Numbered from the stretch's first letter, positions 1 through 4,458 are shown. The stretch: DNA of 6,195 nt from Candidatus Pacearchaeota archaeon (GCA_002686355.1 NZBV01000006.1:1-6195), one strand, 5' to 3'. Numbers and translations are program-made. The notes: generated by a model from the sequence alone, not told the origin.

Positions 1-789
1 AACATCCTGGCCAGAAATACTCTCCCTTAACATCATATCCAAAAGTTTCTCCTTTGCATTTTGAAAATCCCCTGACAATGCATAATCAAGAATAATCTTC
101 ACATCCTTTGGTTTTGTACTTGAAATAATTGTTGAAATCAGCTCATCAGTTATATTAGAAGACACCGAAGCTGTTGACTGTAAAAGATTAATCGCCCTCC
201 GACAATCCCCTTCACTACCCTCATACAAAATTTCCAAAGCCTCAGGAGTTATTGTTAGGTTCTCTCCTTGAATAATCTTCATCAGTGGCTTTCCCATCTC
301 TTTTTTCTCCAAAAGTTTAAATCTAAAAATAGCACAACGCGATTGGATAGGATCAATTATTTTAGAGGAATAATTACAAGACAAAACAAATCTACAGGTA
401 ACAGAATAATTTTCCATGGTTCTTCTCAGTGCCTGTTGCGCTTCTGGTGTTAGTGCATCTGCCTCATCGAGAAAAATGATTTTAAAAGGAACCTCCCCAA
501 GCGACTTTGTCCTTGCAAAATTCTTCACCTTTTCACGAACTACATTAATCCCCCTCTCGTCAGAAGCATTTAACTCAAGATAATTTTCCTTCCAGTTTTT
601 TTTGAATAATTCTTTAACAACAATCAGGGCCAGAGTTGACTTTCCTGTTCCTGCAGGGCCTGCAAACAATAAATGGGGAATATTCATTGAATTCGTCAGT
701 GCCTGAACCCTTTTCACAATCTCGTCCTGTCCAACAAGTTCATCAAATTTAGAAGGCCTATACTCTTCAGTCCAAATTCCACTCACCAT
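1..789 (-). CDS. rfcS: Replication factor C small subunit (partial, C-terminus cut by window edge)
   Basis: This is the AAA+ ATPase small subunit of the archaeal clamp loader, which opens and loads the PCNA sliding clamp at primer-template junctions. The frame is open from the ATG at 789 to the window edge, giving 263 residues; family members are usually about 320-330, so the end of the C-terminal collar is missing. Visible motifs are the N-terminal W-T-E-E-Y-R-P signature (6-12), Walker [10 protein letters not shown] (44-52), Walker B ending in DEAD (108-111), the stretch [12 protein letters not shown] (115-126), sensor-1 SCN (137-139) and the SRC motif with the trans-acting arginine (150-152). 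The lid follows, with a sensor-2-like [11 protein letters not shown]. No intein interrupts the visible part, although RFC genes are known intein hosts. The start is supported by a TATA-like box about 26 bases upstream, which implies a leaderless mRNA. It appears to be transcribed alone. The family assignment is secure. Confidence 0.97.
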   Translation of the reverse strand, partial: MVSGIWTEEYRPSKFDELVGQDEIVKRVQALTNSMNIPHLLFAGPAGTGKSTLALIVVKELFKKNWKENYLELNASDERGINVVREKVKNFARTKSLGEVPFKIIFLDEADALTPEAQQALRRTMENYSVTCRFVLSCNYSSKIIDPIQSRCAIFRFKLLEKKEMGKPLMKIIQGENLTITPEALEILYEGSEGDCRRAINLLQSTASVSSNITDELISTIISSTKPKDVKIILDYALSGDFQNAKEKLLDMMLRESISGQDV

Positions 790-1065
790 AATCAGTTTAT
801 CAGCAATTAGTTAATAAAGATTTCTGTGGTGAAATAGAACTTAAACTTCAAGTCTATAAAATTTCTCCTTTTTGTGATTTAAAATCTTTTCCTTGTTCAT
901 TGGTTAGTCCATTAGCATACAAATTGTATCAAAATGAACAGAGATGCCAATCTTTGTTAAATGAATTGATTTAGAAGTGTCTCCATTCATTAACTGAAAA
1001 ATATTATGCTCTGCTTCTCCATATCTTGACCAATAAATCCCCTATCTTAAAAGTGACCAGCCACC
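790..1065 (-). other. Intergenic stretch with a possible decayed reading frame
   Basis: This stretch lies between the eL41 stop and the rfcS start and holds no intact gene. On the minus strand one frame is open from 1041 to 907 (about 45 codons, with amino acids that look protein-like), then has a TAA at 904-906, and continues in the same frame as PMNKEKILNHKKEKFYRLEV to a TAA at 841-843. A TAG at 1042-1044 closes the frame upstream, and no good start codon precedes the longer part. The only internal ATG would give 28 residues. This could be a gene remnant or chance in AT-rich DNA. No family was recognised. The rfcS promoter lies at its left end. Confidence 0.3.
811..820 (-). promoter_or_regulatory. 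TATA-like box of rfcS
   Basis: The minus strand reads TCTTTATTAA here, centred about 26 bases before the rfcS ATG at 789. That is the distance expected if transcription starts at the start codon. No Shine-Dalgarno sequence lies just upstream of the ATG. Inferred from position and composition only. Confidence 0.5.
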
Positions 1066-1182
1066 CTATTTACTCCTCGCACGTCTCAGTTTCCTCTTTC
1101 TCTTCTCCTTCCTCAATCTTTTACGCTGCCATTTCCATCTCATCTGCCAGCGTTTCTTCCATCTCCGACTTGAACGTTTCAT
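1066..1182 (-). CDS. rpl41e: 50S ribosomal protein eL41 (L41e)
   Basis: A 38-residue, extremely basic peptide: about two thirds of its residues are Lys or Arg, with several Trp. It begins MKRSSRRWKK, continues with MRWKWQRKRLRK from residue 14 and ends LRRARSK. This matches ribosomal protein eL41, a single helix embedded in rRNA at the subunit interface, and the last 25 residues have the length and terminal R-x-R-S-K of the eukaryotic protein. The N-terminal extension KRSSRRWKK is, as I recall it, typical of archaeal versions, so the first ATG at 1182 was chosen over the internal Met14. The start lies 30 nt after the nth stop. A TATA-like box within that gap, centred about 25 bases before the ATG, suggests its own leaderless transcript. 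The gene is easily missed because of its size. The low-complexity basic composition is the main reason for caution. Confidence 0.9.
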   Translation of the reverse strand: MKRSSRRWKKRWQMRWKWQRKRLRKEKRKRKLRRARSK

Positions 1183-1202
1183 AAGAATTTGAGAAAAAAT
1201 TA

Positions 1203-1211
1203 ATTTTTAAA
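1203..1211 (-). promoter_or_regulatory. TATA-like box of the eL41 gene
   Basis: The minus strand reads TTTAAAAAT, centred about 25 bases before the eL41 ATG at 1182 and just after the nth stop codon. It fits a separate leaderless promoter for eL41. AT-rich context makes this only suggestive. Confidence 0.4.
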
Positions 1212-1212
1212 G

Positions 1213-1866
1213 TTATCTGCTCCTTGTCACTCCAGCCTTCTCACAATATTTTTCAACAGGGCACCTAGAACACCAAGGAGAAACCGGCTGGCAGGTTGTC
1301 TTTCCAAACAAAACAAAAATCCCATTAAATTCTCTCCAATACTTTTTAGGCAGAATTTTCTCAAGTTCTTTTTCTGTTTGTTCTGGTGTTTTTGTTTTAA
1401 TCCATTCCAAACGATTTGGAATTCTATGACAATGAGTATCAATTGGTAGAACACTTTTTCCAAATGCAAAAGCCAAAACAATATTTGCAGTCTTTGGTCC
1501 AACCCCTTTTATAGACAATAACTCATCTTTTATCTTAGGAACCCTTCCATCAAATCTTTTGATTAACTCCCTTGAAACATGCTTTAATGTCTTTGCTTTC
1601 TTTTTATAATGCCCTGAAGAAAAAATTAATTTTTCTAATCTTCTATTTGGAAGTTTTGCAATCTCTTCAGGAGTATTTGCAACTGCAAAAAGCTTCTCAG
1701 AAACTTTCTCTGTATTTCTATCCTGAGTCCTTAATGACAACAAGCAAGATATTAATATTCTAAATGAATTTGGCTTCTTTCTCATGCGATTTAACATAGT
1801 TTTCTTTTTGTAATTAAAATGTTTTTCAAGAACCTGCATTATTTTTGGAATGTTTTTTGTTGGCAT
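1213..1866 (-). CDS. nth: Endonuclease III (DNA glycosylase/AP lyase)
   Basis: A 217-residue HhH-GPD base-excision repair enzyme that removes oxidised pyrimidines and cleaves the abasic site by beta-elimination. The visible hallmarks are complete. The helix-hairpin-helix LLSIKGVGPKTANIV (116-130) carries the catalytic Lys at 125. The catalytic Asp is at 143 in PIDTHCHR. The C-terminal 4Fe-4S ligands C192, C199, C202 and C208 have the classical C-x6-C-x2-C-x5-C spacing. The Lys at the catalytic site favours bifunctional endonuclease III over the related thymine-mismatch glycosylases and MutY. The frame is open upstream to an ATG at 1944, but the start at 1866 is preferred. It gives the usual family length, the extra 26 residues have no family character and lie over two inverted repeats, and a TAAATAA box lies 20-26 bases before 1866. 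eL41 follows after 30 nt on the same strand. Confidence 0.95.
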   Translation of the reverse strand: MPTKNIPKIMQVLEKHFNYKKKTMLNRMRKKPNSFRILISCLLSLRTQDRNTEKVSEKLFAVANTPEEIAKLPNRRLEKLIFSSGHYKKKAKTLKHVSRELIKRFDGRVPKIKDELLSIKGVGPKTANIVLAFAFGKSVLPIDTHCHRIPNRLEWIKTKTPEQTEKELEKILPKKYWREFNGIFVLFGKTTCQPVSPWCSRCPVEKYCEKAGVTRSR

Positions 1867-1885
1867 TCTTAAAATTACGATACCC

Positions 1886-1892
1886 TTATTTA
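1886..1892 (-). promoter_or_regulatory. TATA-like box of nth
   Basis: The minus strand reads TAAATAA, 20-26 bases before the ATG at 1866. It supports that start over the in-frame ATG at 1944, because it would place the transcription start close to 1866. Inferred from position. Confidence 0.4.
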
Positions 1893-1894
1893 GG

Positions 1895-1910
1895 TTCGTC
1901 AAAAGACGAA
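1895..1910. repeat. Perfect inverted repeat upstream of nth
   Basis: TTCGTC-AAAA-GACGAA forms a 6-bp stem with a 4-nt loop, directly upstream of the nth TATA-like box. Its place fits an operator or a structured remnant. No regulator can be named. Confidence 0.5.
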
Positions 1911-1924
1911 TGAGCAAGGTGGAG

Positions 1925-1938
1925 ATTCCTTTAGGAAT
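1925..1938. repeat. Perfect inverted repeat between nth and tRNA-Glu
   Basis: ATTCCT-TT-AGGAAT forms a 6-bp stem with a 2-nt loop, followed by TTTT on the plus strand. No plus-strand gene ends just before it, so a terminator role is not obvious. Confidence 0.4.
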
Positions 1939-2011
1939 TTTCACGCCCAGACCGGACGCTTAGAAAAAGTTTAAGACCCTTACTATTTTTGGGCGTTAAA
2001 CAATTTCAAGA

Positions 2012-2275
2012 CGCCCCGACCGAGATTTGAACTCGGGTCACCGCCTATCTCCAAAAAGAGTGGTTACGTTGAGACGCTAGACTTCCTCTCTCATCGAGAT
2101 TTCATCACCTCTCTTGATGAATCTAATCATTGAAATCAAAGTTCTTTGAACTTTTGAGTTTTCACTCAAATCTCAATTGAAGTTTTTTTGAGATTAGAGT
2201 TTTATACCCTAATTCAATCGCTAACACACGTATCACTTGAGAGGGCGGCATTCTTGGCCACTGAACTATCGGGGC
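2012..2275 (-). tRNA. tRNA-Glu(CUC) with a large intron of about 191 nt
   Basis: The two exons fold as a full cloverleaf. Exon 1 is 2238-2275 and exon 2 is 2012-2046. The acceptor stem is GCCCCGA/TCGGGGC and the D stem GTTC/GAAT. The anticodon stem CCGCC/GGCGG closes the loop CTCTCAA, so the anticodon is CUC, reading the Glu codon GAG. The T arm is CCGAG-TTCAAAT-CTCGG. Base 73 is G and CCA is not encoded. The intron (2047-2237) is at the usual archaeal position 37/38. Loop bases CUCU can pair with GGAG near the intron 3' end, leaving 3-nt bulges CA|A and AU|A, as expected of a splicing endonuclease substrate. The inner helix is weaker (AGUG with CACU after an unpaired U-rich stretch), so the site may be a relaxed form. 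A UUC isoacceptor would be expected elsewhere. Confidence 0.92.
2047..2237 (-). other. tRNA-Glu intron, large and rich in hairpins
   Basis: The intron is about 191 nt, much longer than most archaeal tRNA introns. It contains several inverted repeats. The largest is 2164-2176 with 2188-2200: 8 bp plus 4 bp around one mismatch, with an 11-nt loop. Others are 2138-2154 (7 bp, 3-nt loop) and 2101-2107 with 2115-2121 (7 bp). GATTAGA and its complement TCTAATC also occur far apart, allowing an alternative pairing. No protein-coding frame of useful length was seen. Boundaries rest on the cloverleaf and could shift by a base or two. Confidence 0.8.
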
Positions 2276-2300
2276 TTAACTAAGAAAATTCAAGAAAAAT

Positions 2301-2314
2301 CATTTTATAAATTT
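2301..2314 (-). promoter_or_regulatory. TATA-like box of tRNA-Glu
   Basis: The minus strand reads AAATTTATAAAATG, centred about 32 bases before the tRNA 5' end. This would start transcription a few bases upstream of the mature tRNA. It sits in the 46-nt gap after the upstream EF-Tu-like gene on the same strand. Confidence 0.55.
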
Positions 2315-2321
2315 GACCTTT

Positions 2322-2600
2322 TTATTCAACTAAGAAAACTTTGTCGTTAGGTCTGACCTTTTCAGACACTTTGATTCCCACATGGTCTCCAGCCTTTGCT
2401 TCTTTAACAGATTTCTTTTCTATCTGTATCCCCTTGATATCAATCTCAAAATCAGTTGTATACCCTTTAATACGCACCTTGTCTCCAACTTTCAACTTGC
2501 CTGAAAGCTTTATTGCTGCAACACTAACCTTGCTAAAGAAACTAGAAACTGTTCCAACCTCTTTGCCGAGATTTTCTTGTTCCTGTTGGTTTTCTTCCAT
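2322..2600 (-). CDS. Small protein resembling translation elongation factor domain 2
   Basis: A 92-residue protein with an acidic, Gln-rich N-terminal tail (1-12) followed by a single beta-barrel resembling domain 2 of EF-Tu/EF-1A. The barrel pattern is visible: G-x-V-S-S-F-F near 16-22, V-A-A-I-K-L near 27-32, K-V-G-D-K-V-R-I-K-G (37-46), A-G-D-H-V-G-I-K-V (70-78), and a closing V-R-P-N-D-K-V (82-88). There is no GTPase domain, so it is not a complete elongation factor. Free-standing proteins like this occur in archaea and are annotated 'translation elongation factor-like', with no role I can name. The ATG at 2600 has a strong ribosome binding site AGGTGA three bases upstream, unlike most other genes here, and an AT-rich TATA-like element further up. 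tRNA-Glu follows on the same strand 46 nt later. Confidence 0.88.
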   Translation of the reverse strand: MEENQQEQENLGKEVGTVSSFFSKVSVAAIKLSGKLKVGDKVRIKGYTTDFEIDIKGIQIEKKSVKEAKAGDHVGIKVSEKVRPNDKVFLVE

Positions 2601-2603
2601 TAT

Positions 2604-2609
2604 TCACCT
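2604..2609 (-). promoter_or_regulatory. Shine-Dalgarno site of the EF-Tu-domain-2-like gene
   Basis: AGGTGA on the minus strand, complementary to the usual 16S 3' end, lies three bases before the ATG at 2600. It fixes that start and is the clearest ribosome binding site in the window. Confidence 0.7.
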
Positions 2610-2621
2610 AAGAATGAAGGT

Positions 2622-2635
2622 TATTTAAATTTAAT
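2622..2635 (-). promoter_or_regulatory. TATA-like element of the EF-Tu-domain-2-like gene
   Basis: The minus strand reads TTAAATTTAAATAA, roughly 22 to 35 bases before the ATG at 2600. It would give a leader of about ten bases at most, which is long enough to include AGGTGA only if the upstream half is the true box. Confidence 0.4.
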
Positions 2636-2660
2636 GAAATTGCATAGTCCTCAAAATTGG

Positions 2661-2680
2661 ATCGTGAATTCATTCACGAT
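2661..2680. repeat. Perfect 8-bp hairpin between tRNA-Gln and the EF-Tu-domain-2-like gene
   Basis: ATCGTGAA and TTCACGAT pair perfectly around the 4-nt loop TTCA. The hairpin lies on the 3' side of tRNA-Gln and about 25 bases upstream of the next gene's TATA-like element. It could be a trailer structure, a terminator without a clear U-tract, or a dyad operator for the next gene. Confidence 0.6.
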
Positions 2681-2728
2681 TCAGGTAGAGCGAATGTGGA
2701 ATCTCAAATCTAGAAGGTTTAAATCAAT

Positions 2729-2799
2729 AGCCCTGCCAGGATTCGAACCTGGGTCAACGGATCCAGAGTCCGTCATACTTGACCGCTGTACTACAGGGC
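2729..2799 (-). tRNA. tRNA-Gln(CUG), no intron
   Basis: A complete cloverleaf with the acceptor stem starting GCCCTG and ending CAGGGC. The anticodon stem ACGGA/TCCGT closes the loop CTCTGGA, so the anticodon is CUG, reading CAG. The T arm is CCAGG-TTCGAAT-CCTGG. Base 73 is U and CCA is not encoded. A base at 2800 could extend the acceptor by one A-U pair. A UUG isoacceptor is expected elsewhere. A TATA-like sequence lies at 2815-2822 and another at about 2838-2846. The first is close for a box and the second would leave a leader of some 15 bases. The gene is divergent from the membrane-protein genes that begin at 2899. Confidence 0.95.
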
Positions 2800-2866
2800 T
2801 TTACACAAAATTCCTTTATATTCAATCTTCATAAGGGTATTAAAACTTAATCATTCTATATCAGAA

Positions 2867-2878
2867 ATATTTTTATAC
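2867..2878 (+). promoter_or_regulatory. TATA-like box of the first small membrane-protein gene
   Basis: ATATTTTTATAC is centred about 26 bases before the ATG at 2899, fitting a leaderless transcript for the 2899/3213 pair. Confidence 0.55.
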
Positions 2879-2898
2879 TCTACTGGTTTAGGTTAATT

Positions 2899-3216
2899 AT
2901 GGAACTCGGGATGACTTTTTTTATTATCGCTGTCCTGATTGCGGCTATTTGGGTAATCATTGAAATAAAACGTCTCAAACACAAATTATTCGCAATCTTA
3001 CTTATTAGTTTAATCCTCTTTAGTTATCTCAGTTTCAGCGCGGTACTTAGAAACGAAGAAATAGATTACACAACTATCTCAGGCTTCATGAGTGCTTCTA
3101 AAATCTACTTTTCTTGGTTAGGGTCTGTTTTTGGAAATATGAAATCCATAACAACATACGCCATCAAACAGGATTGGGACAACGATAAACCACCCCAAGA
3201 AGAGCCAGAAGAATGA
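2899..3216 (+). CDS. Small membrane protein of unknown function, first of a related pair
   Basis: A 105-residue protein with two predicted membrane segments (about 6-21 and 30-49) separated by a basic turn KRLKHK (24-29), then a soluble C-terminal part and an acidic Pro/Glu-rich tail (94-105). By the positive-inside rule the KRLKHK turn should be cytoplasmic, placing the C-terminal part outside; this is inference. Residues 70-93 carry Y-x2-W-x4-F-x-N-x3-I-T-x2-A-x4-W, which recurs with identical spacing in the next gene. I recognise no named family. The start is supported by a TATA-like box about 26 bases upstream, and a weak AGGT also precedes the ATG. The gene overlaps the next by 4 nt (ATGA), so the two are probably co-transcribed and translationally coupled. 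Confidence 0.8.
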   Translation: MELGMTFFIIAVLIAAIWVIIEIKRLKHKLFAILLISLILFSYLSFSAVLRNEEIDYTTISGFMSASKIYFSWLGSVFGNMKSITTYAIKQDWDNDKPPQEEPEE

Positions 3217-3407
3217 AAATAATATTATTCATAATAATCTTTCTAACAATTGGAGCATTATTAATAATAAATAATGATAATCTCTTTTTGACCAATCCTG
3301 ACAATCTCGAAGAATTCTCAAGTGATTATCTACAATGGTTTGACAAAATTTTTAATAATGCTCAAAAAATTACTGGAGAAGCTGTTAATCTTGAATGGTT
3401 GCCTTGA
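3213..3407 (+). CDS. Small secreted or membrane-anchored protein of unknown function, second of the pair
   Basis: A 64-residue protein with one N-terminal hydrophobic segment (about 3-19), either a membrane anchor or an uncleaved signal, followed by about 45 polar residues. Residues 39-62 match the C-terminal motif of the preceding protein: Y39, W42, F47, N49, I53, T54, A57 and W62 are identical in spacing, with conservative changes between them. The ATG overlaps the previous stop codon as ATGA, so coupled translation is likely. The ORF is short and has no recognised family; support comes from the overlap and the shared motif. Confidence 0.72.
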   Translation: MKIILFIIIFLTIGALLIINNDNLFLTNPDNLEEFSSDYLQWFDKIFNNAQKITGEAVNLEWLP

Positions 3408-3420
3408 AAATATTTAAAAA
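3407..3420 (+). promoter_or_regulatory. TATA-like box of the Lys-rich membrane-protein gene
   Basis: AAAATATTTAAAAA is centred about 27 bases before the ATG at 3442, suggesting a leaderless transcript separate from the preceding pair. GGAG at 3421-3424 is too far from the ATG to act as a ribosome binding site. Confidence 0.5.
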
Positions 3421-3441
3421 GGAGTATATCTTTAATAAAAC

Positions 3442-3711
3442 ATGGTGAAAAAAAAGGTGAAGAAAAAAATAGTCAAAAAAAAATCCAAAAGAGTTGCTAA
3501 ATCCAAAAATATCCAGCCCAATCCTGTGTGGAAATACCTTGTCTTTTTCGTATTGTTATCACTCTTATCTTTAGTTTTATACACTTATTCAACAGAAGAA
3601 ATATATGTAAATCTATTTTTCTTGATTACAATCATCCTTGGATCTTTAGCAATTGCTTTTCTTATCGCATTTCTAATCTTCTTATTCTTAAATTTAACGA
3701 AAAAAAAATAA
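3442..3711 (+). CDS. Small two-segment membrane protein with a Lys-rich N-terminus, unknown function
   Basis: An 89-residue protein. The first 22 residues are highly basic (15 Lys/Arg) and should be cytoplasmic, possibly binding nucleic acid or anionic lipid. Two hydrophobic segments follow (about 31-49 and 56-84; the second is long). Between them is the short acidic loop S-T-E-E, and the protein ends in KKK, consistent with both termini inside. No family was recognised, and the motif of the two upstream genes is absent, so it may be only a neighbour. It has its own TATA-like box. Its last three Lys codons form the A-run that, read on the other strand, is a T-tract just after tRNA-Thr. Confidence 0.75.
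   Translation: MVKKKVKKKIVKKKSKRVAKSKNIQPNPVWKYLVFFVLLSLLSLVLYTYSTEEIYVNLFFLITIILGSLAIAFLIAFLIFLFLNLTKKK
3700..3708 (-). terminator. T-tract downstream of tRNA-Thr
   Basis: The minus strand carries nine T residues about 11 bases after the tRNA-Thr 3' end, typical of archaeal oligo-U termination. The same bases encode the C-terminal Lys codons of the convergent gene. Confidence 0.5.
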
Positions 3712-3718
3712 ATCTTTA

Positions 3719-3836
3719 AGCCTCAGCTGAGATTTGAACTCAGGACCTCTTCATTTTTAGTATAAAATGAGCGACGGAATTTTTAATTCCAGCCTTCATT
3801 ACCAATGAAGTGCTCTCACCACTGAGCTACTGAGGC
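3719..3836 (-). tRNA. tRNA-Thr(GGU) with a 45-nt intron
   Basis: Exon 1 (3800-3836) and exon 2 (3719-3754) form a complete cloverleaf. The acceptor stem is GCCTCAG/CTGAGGC and the D stem GCTC/GAGC. The anticodon stem CTTCA/TGAAG closes the loop TTGGTAA, so the anticodon is GGU, reading ACC and ACU. The T arm is CTGAG-TTCAAAT-CTCAG. Base 73 is U and CCA is not encoded. The intron 3755-3799 is placed at position 37/38: loop bases UUGG can pair with CUAA near the intron 3' end, leaving 3-nt bulges UA|A and AA|A. The intron begins with ATGAAG, repeated at the start of exon 2, so a second copy of the 3' anticodon strand sits inside the intron and the exact boundary is slightly ambiguous. A GGAATT/AATTCC hairpin lies within the intron. 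Confidence 0.93.
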
Positions 3837-3857
3837 AACTGAATCTTCTGATAATAA

Positions 3858-3872
3858 CATATAAAAATATTT
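3858..3872 (-). promoter_or_regulatory. TATA-like box of tRNA-Thr
   Basis: On the minus strand the A/T-only core ATATTTTTATAT is centred about 28 bases before the tRNA-Thr 5' end, the usual archaeal distance. Confidence 0.55.
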
Positions 3873-3930
3873 CATTAAATTTATAAAACCTATTATTTAT
3901 CTTCTAAAATGCTTAAACTAGAATCAAGGG

Positions 3931-3939
3931 ATTATATTA
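3931..3939 (+). promoter_or_regulatory. TATA-like box of the gene starting at 3960
   Basis: ATTATATTA is centred about 25 bases before the ATG at 3960, again fitting a leaderless mRNA. No Shine-Dalgarno sequence lies close to the ATG. Confidence 0.5.
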
Positions 3940-3959
3940 GGGCAATCTAACAAATTAAA

Positions 3960-4448
3960 ATGTCTAAAGAAAAAAACAGATTGAAAATATTAAAAGAAGA
4001 TTACTCAAAATTAAAGGAGAAATATTCGCTTCCGAGTTTTGAAGAGTTGAACAAAGATTTCCAGATTGAAAGGGCTGTAGAAGTCCAAACAGATTATTTA
4101 ATAAGAGAGCTTCGAAGATTAATGGCTGAAAAATTTTCAAATTATCTCAGGTCAATAGAATCAATAATAAATCCGGTGAATGTTCCAATGTTTGTTTTTT
4201 CAATTGTCAAAGCAATGACTTCTGAAGACAAAAAAAGATTGACAACAGCTTATAAAAAACTCGTTGAAATAGAAATAAGTTTGGTGAAAGTTGATGTTGA
4301 TTTCTCAGAAGATAATGAAGCAGAATTCATAAAAGAAAGTTACTCAGCCTGGCAGGAAATAAAAAAAGATGTTTCAAATTTTGTAGAATCAGTTCAAAAA
4401 AACTGGAACAATAAAATAGGCTCTAGTGATAAAGGTTATTTTGGATAA
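3960..4448 (+). CDS. Conserved-looking helical soluble protein of unknown function
   Basis: A 162-residue, charge-rich protein that should be mostly alpha-helical and soluble: no signal peptide or membrane segment is seen. The N-terminus (1-22) is a Lys/Glu-rich helix with coiled-coil character, followed by LPSFEELNKDF (24-34). A central segment has an R-E-L-R-R stretch near 49-53 and a less polar N-P-V-N-V-P-M-F-V-F patch near 71-80. The C-terminal half contains EDKKRL and a Trp-containing W-Q-E-I-K-K helix. The style matches unnamed protein families in archaeal genomes, but I cannot name one and assign no function. The start is set by a TATA-like box 25 bases upstream. It is convergent with pheT, with a doubtful ORF between. 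Confidence 0.85.
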   Translation: MSKEKNRLKILKEDYSKLKEKYSLPSFEELNKDFQIERAVEVQTDYLIRELRRLMAEKFSNYLRSIESIINPVNVPMFVFSIVKAMTSEDKKRLTTAYKKLVEIEISLVKVDVDFSEDNEAEFIKESYSAWQEIKKDVSNFVESVQKNWNNKIGSSDKGYFG

Positions 4449-4458
4449 ATTCTTCACA

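Noticed and set aside
268..453. Plus-strand 61-codon frame within rfcS
   Set aside because: It is antisense to conserved AAA+ and lid sequence of rfcS, with no independent support.
1227..1763. Other reading frames at 1227-1502 (minus) and 1572-1763 (plus)
   Set aside because: Both overlap the well-supported nth gene in other frames and encode low-complexity hydrophobic sequence.
1867..1944. In-frame N-terminal extension of nth to an ATG at 1944
   Set aside because: The extra 26 residues have no endonuclease III character, overlie two hairpins, and the shorter start at 1866 has a TATA-like box at a leaderless distance and gives the normal protein length.
2102..2108. C-box-like GTGATGA (minus strand) inside the tRNA-Glu intron, suggesting a box C/D guide RNA
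   Set aside because: No CUGA D box lies at a suitable distance downstream in the intron and no paired C'/D' set was seen, so a guide RNA is not supported.
2341..2834. Plus-strand reading frames at 2341-2628 and 2577-2834
   Set aside because: They are antisense to the EF-Tu-domain-2-like gene and run through tRNA-Gln; their sequences have no family character.
3528..3719. Second plus-strand frame overlapping the Lys-rich membrane protein
   Set aside because: It is a +2 shadow of the 3442-3711 gene, starts inside it without a promoter or ribosome binding site, and has no recognisable content.
2719..3840. Integrated element bounded by tRNA-Gln and tRNA-Thr
   Set aside because: No direct repeat of either tRNA 3' end, no integrase and no shift in base composition was seen around the three membrane-protein genes.
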